From contig JAUPFV010000004.1 of the NCBI GenBank assembly GCA_036936605.1, positions 294,046,009-294,110,008 of the forward strand: DNA of 64,000 nt. The letters are read 5' to 3'. The notes under the pieces are model-generated. The model searched no databases, was not told the DNA's origin, and worked only from the letters and a program-made list of their open reading frames with translations. Of this stretch, positions 37,067-47,267 are shown in pieces. The stretch's first letter is position 1; every line of letters starts with the position of its first letter. The DNA comes from Limnanthes douglasii subsp. nivea (lineage: Eukaryota; Streptophyta; Magnoliopsida; Brassicales; Limnanthaceae). Made by a program: the position numbers and the translations under genes.

Positions 37067-38619
37067 AACTACCTAAGGAGTTCGGTGATTACTTGAAGGC
37101 CGGACAGGTCACTTGTGGCAAAATCAATGCCTGGGCTGCAGAGAACTGGAGGAACCGATTCCACAATGCTTTCACTAGTGGAAATCTGGCAAGGTCTCAC
37201 CTATGGAACACCACAGGTCGGAGAGACTTAACTTGGGAGGAGCTCACCACCCAACCTTCTCCGGACACAGTGCTTAAGAGGTCCCATGAAGCAGATGGGA
37301 CACTCTTCCTGCCAGGCCGGGCCAAAGCCCCAAGAAAAATGAAGGGCAAGAAGAAAGGCAAGAAGGTGGTGAGCGATGCTAATCCTGCTGATGCTGAGAA
37401 GGATGCTCCAACAGACCTGGAGGGGCCGGCTCAGAGCCAAATCGATGCTGCTCTTTTGCAGGTAGTGGAGCAAGAGACCGAAAGGCAGGAATCAGACCTC
37501 CCAAAACCTCCAAGGGCTTCCAAGAGGAATCGCAAGCAGGGGAGTGAAAGGGCAGACCGGACAGCCAAGAAGAAAAAGACTGCTAAGGGAGATGAGCTTG
37601 CTCTCCGGGATCTGGAGCCTTCTTTCCAGGCTGACCCTTCTGACCCAACACATTCTGAAGAGATCCCAAGGGACTTTCATACTGATGAAGTTGAGGGAGA
37701 AGAGCTCAACATTGATGAAGTAGACATCACCGGTCTTGGTGAACTTGGCGAATACTTCCTCAACCTCCCCAGAGACGACTTCGCAGGGCCTTACATTCCT
37801 CCGAGCAGCTCTAACACCGTCAACTTCAATGGTAAGATTTTCATTGTCTCTAGTGAAAAGGACACCATAGCCCACTCCTTGCTAATAAATGTGCAGCCGG
37901 TACTTACACTGGAGAGACAAGTTCGGGGTCAAGCAGACACCATCAAAGACCTTAAGTCTGAGAAGGAAAAGTTGTTCGAAGACCTTCGCACTGCTACTGC
38001 CAATGCTGAAATGCTAAAGGAAGCAAATGAGGAGTTGAAGAGGAATCAGGAGGAAAGCAACACAAAAGTTGCTACTCTAGAGGAAACCATCAGAGACCTC
38101 CAGGAGAAGCTGTCCGCTGTGGAGAAAGACCTTACTGCCTCAAAAGAAGAGACCAAGGCAAAGGAGAAGATTATCACCAACCTAACTACTGACAAGATTG
38201 CTCTTGAGAATGCAGCATCCAAGGCTGCCGAGGAGAAAACCACTTTGTTAAGGGATCAAGAGGCTACGATCCAAGCCAAGATCAATGCATATGCCAACCA
38301 GATGATTAAAAGCGAAGAGCTATTGATTGAGAAGGTGAGGTCTGACATGGTTCTACTCTTTCATGAAAAATATCTGAAAAGGAACCTAGGGGACTTGTGG
38401 CTTTATGTAGACGGTGATGACCTTCCACATCATATAATGGCCGAAGAGGATCAGTATGGAGTCTCCAGTGCGTCCTCATCCAATGATGAAGAGCATACCG
38501 GGGAGAGCCCAGATGAAGAGAAAGACGATCCCAAAGGAAAGAAGGTAGACGAAGGGAAAAGCAACTTCAAAGGCAAGAAGGTGTATGAAGGTGAGCCATC
38601 TTCAAAGGCTCAATCTTAA
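37067..38619 (+). CDS. antisense gene of copy C, exon 2, open throughout
   Basis: An uninterrupted frame of about 515 codons from LPKEFGDYLKAGQVTCGK to SSKAQS and a TAA. Parts in order: a globular N-terminal piece continuing the exon 1 domain (first about 90 residues), a Lys-rich patch KMKGKKKGKKVV that looks like a nuclear localisation signal, an acidic and Pro-rich middle with a second basic patch (AKKKKT), a conserved segment ITGLGELGEYFLNLPRDDF, a coiled coil of about 160 residues (near 37900-38340), then FHEKYLKRNLGDLW and an acidic Lys/Glu tail. It is the exon of a retrotransposon accessory gene of unknown function. Copy B has the same exon with 504 codons. An internal start (MKAGQVTCGK) gives 508 codons. 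Confidence 0.82.
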
Positions 38620-39198
38620 CTTATGATCCACTTAGTTTAATTTTTATCCAAACTAAAGTCCTTGGAAGGCCAAGGCATTCTTTTTGTAATGGTGTCCGGT
38701 GTTCGACCGGACAGGTTTTTTGTGTTGTATTTTGACTATTTAAAAGTCCTTGGAAGGCCAAGGCAATTTTAAGTTATTTATTTCAATGAATATCTTTGTT
38801 TTGTACAACCATCATCTTCTTTCATTGTTTGTTTTAATTTTGAAAGCCAGAGTTTAAGTAGCCTTTAGTTGTTTCATAGTGAGAGTGTTTAAGTTCTCCG
38901 GCTAGAGTTTAAATAGCCGTTAGTTATTTCATAGTGAGAGTGTTTAAGTTCTCCGGCTAGAGTTTAAATAGCCCTTAGTTATTTCAGTCCGCATAGTATG
39001 ACAAGGGACAAAATTTTGAAAACACTTAGAAAATTTCAAGAAGGCATCAAATTTTATTTAACAGCCCGGACACCTCATTGAAACCTCTCCGTGCCACCGG
39101 GGAGGAAAGAGTATTCCCCCAAATATTTACATGGATGTTCAAACAAGTAAATATTTACACAAGTGCTATTCCAAGTGCATCCAGAGATGCTCGATATT
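38620..39198. other. convergent spacer of copy C with stem-loops and 55-bp repeats
   Basis: Contains CCTTGGAAGGCCAAGG at 38660-38675 and 38748-38763, a further hairpin GTCCGGTGTTCGACCGGAC at about 38693-38711 between them, and three 55-base repeats at 38846-39000 (listed separately). The antisense transcript and the gag-pol transcript would converge here. Confidence 0.8.
38846..39000. repeat. three tandem 55-bp repeats in copy C
   Basis: Units start at 38846, 38901 and 38956 and contain GC(C/T)AGAGTTTAA.TAGCC.TTAGTT and CATAGTGAGAGTGTTTAAGT. Copy B has about two related units (50782-50870, other strand view). Confidence 0.88.
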
Positions 39199-41256
39199 TC
39201 AAGGATGTGTTAGAACTCTGCCATCTTTGTCTTCCAACCAATAAGTTCCAGGCTTAATTCTTTCAACAACCATATACGGACCCTCCCAAGTTGGGGCCAG
39301 CTTTCCGAAGAGCTTTTCTTTAGTGTGTAAGAATACCTTCCTTAATACTTTGTCCCCAGGTTGGAAATCTCTTCTTTTAACTTTAGAAGCAAACCTGCTT
39401 CTCATCAAATCTTGATAGTGTGCAACTCTAAGGTGAGCTTTAACTCGTCTTTCTTCTATCAAATCAAGTTGACCTCTGATTGCCACCTCATTAGTATGTT
39501 CGGAGAAGTTGTGAACACGAAAAGAGGGGAGAGTTGCTTCTATGGGAGCTACTGCATCCATCCCATAGACCAAGGCAAAGGGTGATTCTTGTGTTGCAGC
39601 CCCAGGTGTTGTACGGTAGGCCCACAAGACTTCTTGTAAATAACTAGGCCACTTCCCAGCAGCCCCTTCCAAATTCTTCTTTAAGCCGGACAGTATAGTT
39701 CTATTAGCCACTTCAACCTGCCCATTTGCTTGTGGGTGGAAAGGTGAAGAAAAACAATGCTGTATACCCCTTGAGGCACAGAAGCTCTCCATTTCTCTAT
39801 TGTCGAACTGTGGCCCATTGTCCATTGTTATTTTCTGTGGGACACCAAATCTGCAACATATGTTGGACAAAATGAATTTTATAACAGCTTTTGATGTTGT
39901 CCCTGCTAGAGGGGCTGCTTCTATCCACTTCGAGAAGTAGTCTATGGCCACAATTATAGTTTTGCGCCCTCCAGACGCCACAGAGAGAGGCCCTACTAAA
40001 TCCAATCCCCATCGAGCAAAAGGAATAGGCTCAGAAATTGATTCTAAAGGAATGGTTGGTACATGAATTTCATTGCTGTACCTCTGGCATGGGTCACACC
40101 TGCTCACCAATTCCTTAGCATCTTTCATGATTGATGGCCAATAGTAACCGGAGAGTAAAACTCTTCTTGTTAAAGTTCTAAACCCACAATGGGCTGATCC
40201 CTCACCATCATGCAATTCGGAGAAGACCATTTGTGATTCTTCATCCCCCAAACAGCGCAGGAGAGGTTTACTGTAAGATTTCTTGTATAACACTTTTCTC
40301 AATATGATGAAACCACGAGCCTTGTGTTTCAATGTTCTGGCTAGTGACTTATCCGGAGGCACAACACCATCGGAGAGATATTGTATGAGAGGAAACCTCC
40401 AGTCTTGAGGTTGTTTCACTCTGTTTCGAGTTGGATCAGGATCCAAGTATTCAGATTCCACGTCAAACCTTTCAACTATAACCATGGCCCCCTCTGGAGC
40501 AGCATTACTTGGACCAACCCGGTGAGTGTTGTCAGGCCTGTTGCCTCCTCTTCTTTTAACGTAAGCTCCCAGCTTCCCTCTTTCAATCAAGTTTTGAACT
40601 TCTTGCTTCAATACTATGCAGTCATCGGTGGTATGACCAATATCATTGTGATATTGGCAAAAAGAGTTGTTGCGATGCTCTCTGGGAGACTGCAGTGTTG
40701 TCGGTCTCCGGTAATGCACCTCATCCTTTGTTTTATCAAAAATGGTGGCCACACTTTCTTTTAACTCCGCGAACCACTCCGGTTGCACCCATGGCCCTCT
40801 TTTGTTTCTGGCTTGCTGACTCTGAGCAGCAGCAGCTGGCTGAGACTGAGCTTTTGCTCTACCATGCCCCTGTCCGGTTTCTCTTGATTTGTTCCCGGAC
40901 TGATTTTGATTGGGACTTGGTGTTACTGGGGTAGACCTCACCTGCCTGTGCACCCTGGTTTTCTTTGTTTCATCAACGTTTATTTGTTTGCCAACCTGAT
41001 TCAGCAACCCTCCCCATGTCATGGCCTTCTTTCTCGTCACTGAATCAGCTAGATTTCCTGGGTTCAAACCCTGTCTCAGGGATGTTATTGCTACCTGTTC
41101 GAAGCAATCAGCCAACCCATTCTTTGTGTTCACAAAACGGCTTATGTATTCTTTCAAGGACTCATTTGGCTCCTGGGCACAATGGATTATTGTGTCTCCA
41201 TTGCCCTTCAGCTCTTTACTCCCTACGAACTGCCTTCGAAAGGCCACCCAAAACAT
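39199..41256 (-). CDS. in-frame Gag-integrase fusion of copy C (685 codons)
   Basis: A long open frame made by a deletion. The first part is Gag: capsid C-terminus, Gln-rich linker and the finger FCQYHNDIGHTTDDC, then EYLDPDPTRNRV. At about 40413-40420 it jumps directly to KQPQDWRFPL, which in copy B lies just upstream of integrase. Integrase follows with its zinc-binding region (HDGEGSAHCG...CDPCQRY) and the catalytic core with GLDLVGP, TMDNGPQFDN (Asp kept) and HPQANGQVEV. The C-terminal GPYMVVERIKPGTYW is present, and a TGG to TGA change removes the last 14 or so residues. Protease, RT and RNase H are absent. Whether a protein is made is unknown; upstream gag is frameshifted. Confidence 0.9.
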   Translation of the reverse strand: MFWVAFRRQFVGSKELKGNGDTIIHCAQEPNESLKEYISRFVNTKNGLADCFEQVAITSLRQGLNPGNLADSVTRKKAMTWGGLLNQVGKQINVDETKKTRVHRQVRSTPVTPSPNQNQSGNKSRETGQGHGRAKAQSQPAAAAQSQQARNKRGPWVQPEWFAELKESVATIFDKTKDEVHYRRPTTLQSPREHRNNSFCQYHNDIGHTTDDCIVLKQEVQNLIERGKLGAYVKRRGGNRPDNTHRVGPSNAAPEGAMVIVERFDVESEYLDPDPTRNRVKQPQDWRFPLIQYLSDGVVPPDKSLARTLKHKARGFIILRKVLYKKSYSKPLLRCLGDEESQMVFSELHDGEGSAHCGFRTLTRRVLLSGYYWPSIMKDAKELVSRCDPCQRYSNEIHVPTIPLESISEPIPFARWGLDLVGPLSVASGGRKTIIVAIDYFSKWIEAAPLAGTTSKAVIKFILSNICCRFGVPQKITMDNGPQFDNREMESFCASRGIQHCFSSPFHPQANGQVEVANRTILSGLKKNLEGAAGKWPSYLQEVLWAYRTTPGAATQESPFALVYGMDAVAPIEATLPSFRVHNFSEHTNEVAIRGQLDLIEERRVKAHLRVAHYQDLMRSRFASKVKRRDFQPGDKVLRKVFLHTKEKLFGKLAPTWEGPYMVVERIKPGTYWLEDKDGRVLTHP

Positions 41257-42064
41257 ATCGAAATCTTTAATACAACCCTGAGGCAGGCTGTTGTACCATT
41301 TCAGAGCACTCCCCGAAAGGATTGGGAGAATGCCCTACAAAGTAGTTTATCATCGTCGTCAAAGTTCATCATGAAGTTTTAAAATTGCTCCAGATGGTTG
41401 TCCGGATCAGTACTGCCATCGTACTTCTCTATTTTGGTGCTGTCAAACCTCTTGGGGAGATTTCCGGACATAATTTTAGAAGACAAAGGAGATTGCCTCC
41501 AATTCCTTCCACGACTGAACACAGTATCCTCATTGGGAGTTGCAAAGATACCTGGTTCATCGTGGAAAGCAAAGGGATCCATCAGCATCTTGTCCACATG
41601 CCTCCGGTTATGAGATGACCCCTTGCCAATGTGCTTCTTCATTCTTCCATGTCTATATCTTTTTCTTGAATATTTTTTTAATTTGCTTTTGCTTTTTTCT
41701 GGTTCGACCCTCATCGCTGCTAGAGGACAAGGATTTTTCAACTCCCTCACTGTCCGAAGAGCTATCAGAAGATTCTGAGCTTGAGTCGGAACTCTCCACA
41801 GGCTTGGACCGGTGAGACTTTTTAGAACTAGCATGATTCTTTTTGGTGCTCACATGAGTTTTCGAAGACTCATGCTCTCTGGGGTTATCGGTGTGATGAG
41901 CAAACCGATGCTTTGGATTTTTCTTTCACGCCCATCTTGGCCTTCTCTGCCCTCAGAGCTTCTATTTCACACTTTAGCCGGTCAGGCTCTTCGACAGTGT
42001 ATTCATCGTTCTCTTCCACCACTTCGAGCAAAGCCGGTGGTAGCTCTGGATTGTCCGGATTCAT
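41257..42064 (-). pseudogene. gag N-terminal part of copy C (broken)
   Basis: The start at 42064 (MNPDNPELPP) aligns with copy B. An extra base near 41905 shifts the frame. The Ser-rich and basic region is open at 41834-41379 and ends at a TAA that replaces a Lys codon. A single-base loss near 41314 (CCTTTCGGGG) separates it from the fusion frame. Nothing upstream of 41256 can be translated in one piece. Confidence 0.88.
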
Positions 42065-42115
42065 TCGGACAGATTTTCTTAGCTGGTTTTGAATGCTTTA
42101 TTCAGGAACCTTCTC

Positions 42116-42133
42116 CTCCCACTGTGGTCGCCA
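42116..42133 (-). other. primer-binding site of copy C
   Basis: Plus strand CTCCCACTGTGGTCGCCA, the complement of the site in the other copies, three bases inside the 5' LTR. Confidence 0.92.
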
Positions 42134-42136
42134 ATT

Positions 42137-42572
42137 TGGTGTGGATAATAATCGCCTGAGGGTAGGTTAGTAATTTCAGTTGGTGTTTTAAGGAAGTATG
42201 TGGGTGTTAAGTGTTTAAAGTAGAGAGTAGAGAGATAATCAAGCAGCTTGGTAGCAGTTAATTTCCATTACCCATAGTTAATGCATGTGGTTGGGTATTT
42301 ATACCCTGATGTTTGGGCCCTTATGGGCTTTCGGGTCATGTTTAATGGACCCGGGTCATGTTCAAAGACCCATGAGCTCTAAGTAGGTGAGCAAGTAGCT
42401 TAGTCAAGAAATGTTTAGGTTTTTTAGTACTTTTGTCATAGTTCGAACAGTTCTATGGTCATAGTGTTCAAAGTGATCTGTCCAGTTCATGTGATCTGTC
42501 CAATCTATCCGGTTTGGAGGCCTTGGACTGATCTGTCCGTGTCCGGGGAGCATGCTGAAATCGGACTCATCA
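42137..42572 (-). repeat. 5' LTR of copy C
   Basis: 436 bp, TGGTGTGGAT...ACTCATCA on the plus strand. Its U3 has several GATCTGTCC words. Bases 42573-42577 (ACTAC) are the target duplication. Confidence 0.95.
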
Positions 42573-42577
42573 ACTAC

Positions 42578-44378
42578 CTCCCATGTTATGCTTGTAATTT
42601 ATACACATGATACCTTTTTCAGATTATGCTCCATCTTTGGAATCGATAATTCTTCGTCACATATCAATACCATGGTACGTCACCATCCAAACCATTAAAA
42701 TTTAATATGACGGACATTTGAATGTTAGTTTGATACGCATACACAAACCTATCAACTCACACTACCACCTCGCAACTCATGTGTCATACGTACAAGTTAC
42801 AAGTTGGTAATAATGTTCTTCTCCAACACAAAGAGAGCATCTCAATAATGAAGATTCAGATGGAATATTTCATCAAAACCAAAACTTTATCGTTAGGCGT
42901 GGAATCGGGATTTCAAAAAAATCAAGAAATTCTCCTTATTTAGCCCACTTTTGCCTAACACTTTAGCCTATAATTGTGAGAAATAAAAAAATAGATGTTT
43001 AGCTCAAAATCCAAAATATTTTTATAAAATTTGTAATTCAAAATAAGATATTTTGCGTATTTATCTCATAATTAATTTATCTCTGAATAAAACATCCAAA
43101 GTGTAAAAAATGGTGTACTTCACAAATCCAAAACACAAATTTTTAAAAATAATAGGATATACCATCATCAAGTATGATGTAGAGTTCCAGTTCGCATAAC
43201 AAATTTATTCGTTCATATCAAAGCAAGTCCAACTTTAAACCATTATCCGGAAATCGCGTAACTATAGTACTTTCAATCCCATTTCCAATCCTTTGCTAGG
43301 TGGCTTCGCAGTTTTTAGTATCAAGACATAAGCATCTATCATTTTTTATAACTTGAATCATCATCCCTCTACCCTTGAAAAGTCAAGACAAGTTGGTCAA
43401 TGTTATACGTTTTGTTTTTCATTTTATGGCTTAAAAAGTTACAAAACCTTATTGTCTCTGTCATAAATTTTATGTTGTGTTGGCCCTTCACGTCTACAAA
43501 CATCCATCATTTAATGGCAAAACTATTATTTTTTCTGACTAAAGTGCTTTTTTCAATTTTGGTAACCAATACCCACAGCTTCTTATCCTGACCCTTCTTT
43601 CATTTTGCCGGGAAAAAAATATGACTTTGCACTCTAAATCTAAAAGTTCTGTAGAAAGTTTATAATTTAAAATATGATATCTCACATGTTTATCATATCA
43701 TGTAATTTCTAACTGAATAAAATTTGGTCATCCATGCACAACTGATGACGTACTACATATACCAAAAATATTAATTTTTCACAATAATAGGATATACCAT
43801 CGTTGATTATGATGCAGAGTCCCAATTTTCATAACAAAGTGGTTTGCTTAGATCAAAGCAGATTGGGTTTTAACCATCATTCAAAAATTACGTAATTCTA
43901 GTACATAAAATCTCATTCTCGATTTTTTTGTCAGTGGTTAGGCAGTTTTTAAAATCAAGATGTTTACATTCATTGTATGTTATAAATTAAATCACCGTCC
44001 CTCTGTCTCCCAAAACACAAGACAACTTGACCAACGCTACGTGTTTCTTTCATCTGATGTCTTAAAGACTTATGGACCGCTTGTTATTTTTGTATCAAAA
44101 TTGTACGATAGGTTTCCCTTTCACGACCATAGACATCCAACATCTAATTGAAAACCTACTATTGTTGTTGACTCAAGTGCTTCGAAATTTTGCTAACCAA
44201 TAACAACAACTTTTTTGTCTAACCGACAACCCGACCCCTTTCATTCAAAGGGTAGGGGTGGTACTGCATCCAAGCAATCATAAAGGGAAACAAAGAATTA
44301 CAAAAGATTGATGAAATTCATCGGTATGCAGTCATTAATAAACCTTAATTTTTATCATATAAGAATTTTTCCAATACT
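42578..44378. other. intergenic DNA between copies C and B
   Basis: No gene recognised. Most of it is the tandem duplication listed at 42975-44245. Confidence 0.6.
42975..44245. repeat. diverged tandem duplication, unit about 635 bp
   Basis: Two units in direct orientation. Anchors: AATAGGATATACCATC at 43151 and 43786 (offset 635), ATGATG.AGAGT.CCA, GCAGTTTTTA..ATCAAGA, AAGACAA.TTG..CAA, GGCAAAACTATTATT versus GAAAACCTACTATTG, and a closing GACCC.TT.TTTCATT. Divergence is high. No coding frame is shared. Confidence 0.8.
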
Positions 44379-44383
44379 AAATC

Positions 44384-44792
44384 TGATGAGTCCGAATTCC
44401 GCATGCTCCCCGGACAAGGACAGTTCAGTCCAATGCCTCCGGACCGGACAGATCACTTCGAACACTCTGACCATAGGACTGTTCGAACTATGACAAAAGT
44501 ACTAAAAAACCTAAACACTTCTTGACTAAGCTACTTGCTCTCTTACTTAAGAGCTTATGGGTCTTTGAACATGACCCGGGTCCATTAAACATGACCCGAA
44601 AGCCCATAAGGGCCCAAACATCAGGGTATAAATACCCAACCACCTGCATTAAGTGTAAAAAAGGAGAATTAACTGCTACCAGCCAGCTTAATTATCTCTC
44701 TACTCTCTACTCTAAACACATAACACCCACATACTACTGTAAAACACCAACCAAATTACAAGCCTACCCTCAGGAAATAATTGTCCACACCA
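44384..44792 (+). repeat. 5' LTR of copy B
   Basis: 409 bp, TGATGAGTCC...GTCCACACCA. Confidence 0.97.
44627..44634 (+). promoter_or_regulatory. TATA box in the 5' LTR of copy B
   Basis: TATAAATA inside the near-palindrome GGGTATAAATACCC, which is kept in all LTRs of the family, including the diverged LTRs of copy D. It is the likely core promoter for the genomic RNA. Confidence 0.75.
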
Positions 44793-44795
44793 AAT

Positions 44796-44813
44796 TGGCG
44801 ACCACAGTGGGAG
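44796..44813 (+). other. primer-binding site of copy B
   Basis: TGGCGACCACAGTGGGAG, three bases after the LTR end. Confidence 0.93.
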
Positions 44814-44864
44814 AAGAAGGTGCCTGAATCAAGCATTTAAAACCAGCAAAGAAAGTCTGTCTGA

Positions 44865-46793
44865 ATGAATCCGGACAATCCAGAAGCACCACCAGCTCTG
44901 CTCGAAGTGGTGGGGGAGAACGATGAATACACTATCGAAGAGCGTGATAGGCTAAAGGGTGAAATAGAAGCTCTGAGGGCAGAAAAGGCCAAGATAGGCG
45001 TGAAAGAAAATTCCAAAGCATCGGTTGCTCATCACACCGATAACCCCAGAGAGCATGAGTCTTCAAAGACTCATGTGAGCACTAAAAAGACTCATGCCAG
45101 TTCTAAAAAGTCTCACCGGTCTAAGCCAGTGGAGAGTTCTGACTCAAGCTCAGAATCTTCTGATAGCTCTTCGGACAGTGAGGGAGTTTAAAAATCCTTG
45201 TCCTCTAGCAGCGATGAGGGTCGAACTAGAAAGAAGCAAAAGAAGATTAAAAAATATTCAAGAAAAAGGGATAGACAAGGAAAGATGAAGAGGCATATTG
45301 GTAAAGGATCATCTCATAGCCGGAAGCATGTTGACCGGATGCTTCTGGATCCCTTCGCTTTTCACGATGAACCAGGTATCTTTACAACTCCCAATAAGGG
45401 TACTGTGTTCAGTCGTGGAAGAAACTGGAGGCAATCTCCATTATCTTCTAAAATTCTGTCCGGAAACCTCCCCAAGAGGTTTGACAGCACCAAAATAGAG
45501 AAGTACGATGGCAGTACTGATCCGGACAACCATCTGGAGCAATTTAAAAAATTCATGATGAACTTTGACGACGACGATAAACTACTTTGTAGGGCATTCT
45601 CCCAATCATTTACGGGGAGTGCTCTAAAATGGTACAACAGCCTGCCTCAGGGTTGTATTAAAGATTTCGATACCTTTTGGGTAGCCTTTCGAAGACAGTT
45701 TGTAAGGAGTAAAGAGTTAAAGGGCAATGGAGACACAATAATCTATTGTCCCCATGAGCCAAATGAGTCCTTGAAAGAATATATAAGTCGTTTTGTGAAC
45801 ACCAAGAATGGGTTGGCTGATTGCTTCGAACAGGTATTAATAGCATCCCTAAGACAGGGTTTGAACCCAGGCAATCTAGCTGATTCAGTGACCAGAAAGA
45901 AGGCCATGACATGGGGAGGGTTGCTGAATCAGGTTGGAAAACAAATAAACGTTGTTGAAACAAAGAAAACCAGGGTGCACAGGCAGGTGAGGTCTACCCC
46001 AGTGGCACCAAATCCCAATCAGAATCAGTCCGGAAATAAAGCAAGAGAGACCGGACAGGGGCATGGCAGGGAAAAAGCTCAGTCTTAGCCAGCTGCTCCT
46101 GCTCAAAGTCAGCAATCCAGAAACAAGAGAGGGCCATGGGTGCAACCGGAGTGGTTTGCAGAGTTGAAAGAAAGTGTGGCCACTATTTTTGATAAAACAA
46201 AGAAAGAGGTGCATTACCGGAGACCGGCTACACTGCAGTCTCCTAGAGAGCATCGTAATAACTCTTTTTGCCAGTATCACAACGATATTGGTCATACCAC
46301 TGATGACTGCATAGCATTGAAGCAAGAAGTTCAGAACTTGATTGAGAGGGGAAAGCTGGGGGCTTACGTGAAAAGAAGAGGGGGTAACAGGCCTGATAAC
46401 ACTCATCGGGTTGGTCCAAGTAATGCAGCTCCGGAGGGAGCCATAGTTATAATTGAAAGGTTTGACGTGGAATCTGAATACTTGGATCCTGATCCAACTC
46501 GAAACAGAGTGGGTACAATTGAGGAATGTTCTAAGTCGGTCTCTGGACGCATTAAGTTTTTTGAGTCACTTACAATTTTCGAAGGGGACACTATGACAGC
46601 TCCTACTGCTTCTTCAAGGAAGAGGCACGTGCATACTTTAGCCTCCCAACTAGAAGGAGGCATGACTTCCTATCAGTCACAAAGCTCATTCTCCTTCATT
46701 GTTTTTTATGAAGATGATTTAAGAGACATTGCTGGCACTCATGAGGATGATGTTGTCATAGGAGCATCCATAGGGGGCAATGACATAAGATGA
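44865..46793 (+). pseudogene. gag of copy B
   Basis: Start at 44865 (MNPDNPEAPP). Order: acidic N-terminus with a short helix (EERDRLKGEIEALRAEKAK), a Ser-rich stretch, a basic stretch, capsid (FDDDDKLLCRAFSQSF, DFDTFWVAFRRQF), a Gln/Asn-rich linker, the nucleocapsid finger FCQYHNDIGHTTDDC, and an acidic C-terminus ending SIGGNDIR. One frame runs the whole length but is interrupted by TAA at 45189-45191 (Glu in copies A and C), TAG at 46086-46088 (Gln in C) and TGA at 46791-46793 just before the protease. The first two are single-base changes not shared with D. The TGA is shared. Confidence 0.92.
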
Positions 46794-47195
46794 ATTTTGG
46801 TGGATACTGGGAGCTCAGCCAATATCCTTTTCCTAACCACATACAAAAGAATGAAAAATCCAGCCCTAATTCAAAGTTCGGACAGATCAATCGTAGGCTT
46901 TACTGGCAGCTCAGCAGATGTGATCGTAGAGTTCGAAGAGGAAGTTCTACTGGGAAAGGGCCCTTTCAAGAAAATGGTTAGAATACTCTTTATTGTGGTG
47001 GATTGTCCCACTTGCTATAATGCTATTCTAGGGAGATCTTGGCTCTCCAGGATGCATGTAGTGGCTTCAACAGTCCACCAGTGCTTGAAATATGCTGTTC
47101 AGGGACAGGTTGGAGTCGTCCGGAACAACCAGAAGATTGCAAGAGTATGTTGCGCCACTGCCCTGGCTCCTCGAACGCTGGGCAGCCCGTATTAA
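46794..47195 (+). pseudogene. aspartic protease of copy B
   Basis: Begins ILVDTGSSANILF directly after the TGA, in the gag frame. The active site DTGSSA is intact. The frame continues through PTCYNAILGRSWL, the usual second half of the domain, to about 47150, then leaves the conserved frame and ends at a TAA at 47193-47195. Its length of about 130 codons is normal for the domain. It processes the polyprotein in active relatives. Confidence 0.9.
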
Positions 47196-47267
47196 TGAAC
47201 AAAAGCAGTTTGAGGGCCTTTCTGGGGCTGAGGGTGAAATTGATGACCCCAGAGAGACCCTGGAGTA

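Larger units (their letters stand above)
34786..42572 (-). mobile_element. Tat-type Ty3/gypsy retrotransposon, copy C, with internal pol deletion
   Basis: A 7787-bp element in reverse orientation with the perfect target duplication ACTAC at 34781-34785 and 42573-42577. Read right to left: 5' LTR, primer site, gag, a gag-integrase junction, then the antisense gene (plus strand), polypurine tract and 3' LTR. Protease, RT and RNase H are missing through a 2730-bp deletion relative to copy B. Hand alignment of the LTRs gives about 13 substitutions and one 33-bp deletion in about 403 shared bases (about 3%). It cannot copy itself. Confidence 0.96.

Noticed and set aside
46791..46793. TGA read as selenocysteine or by a strong readthrough context
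   Set aside because: Land plants lack selenocysteine insertion, and the following bases (ATT) are not a known strong readthrough context. I kept only the observation that the stop is shared.
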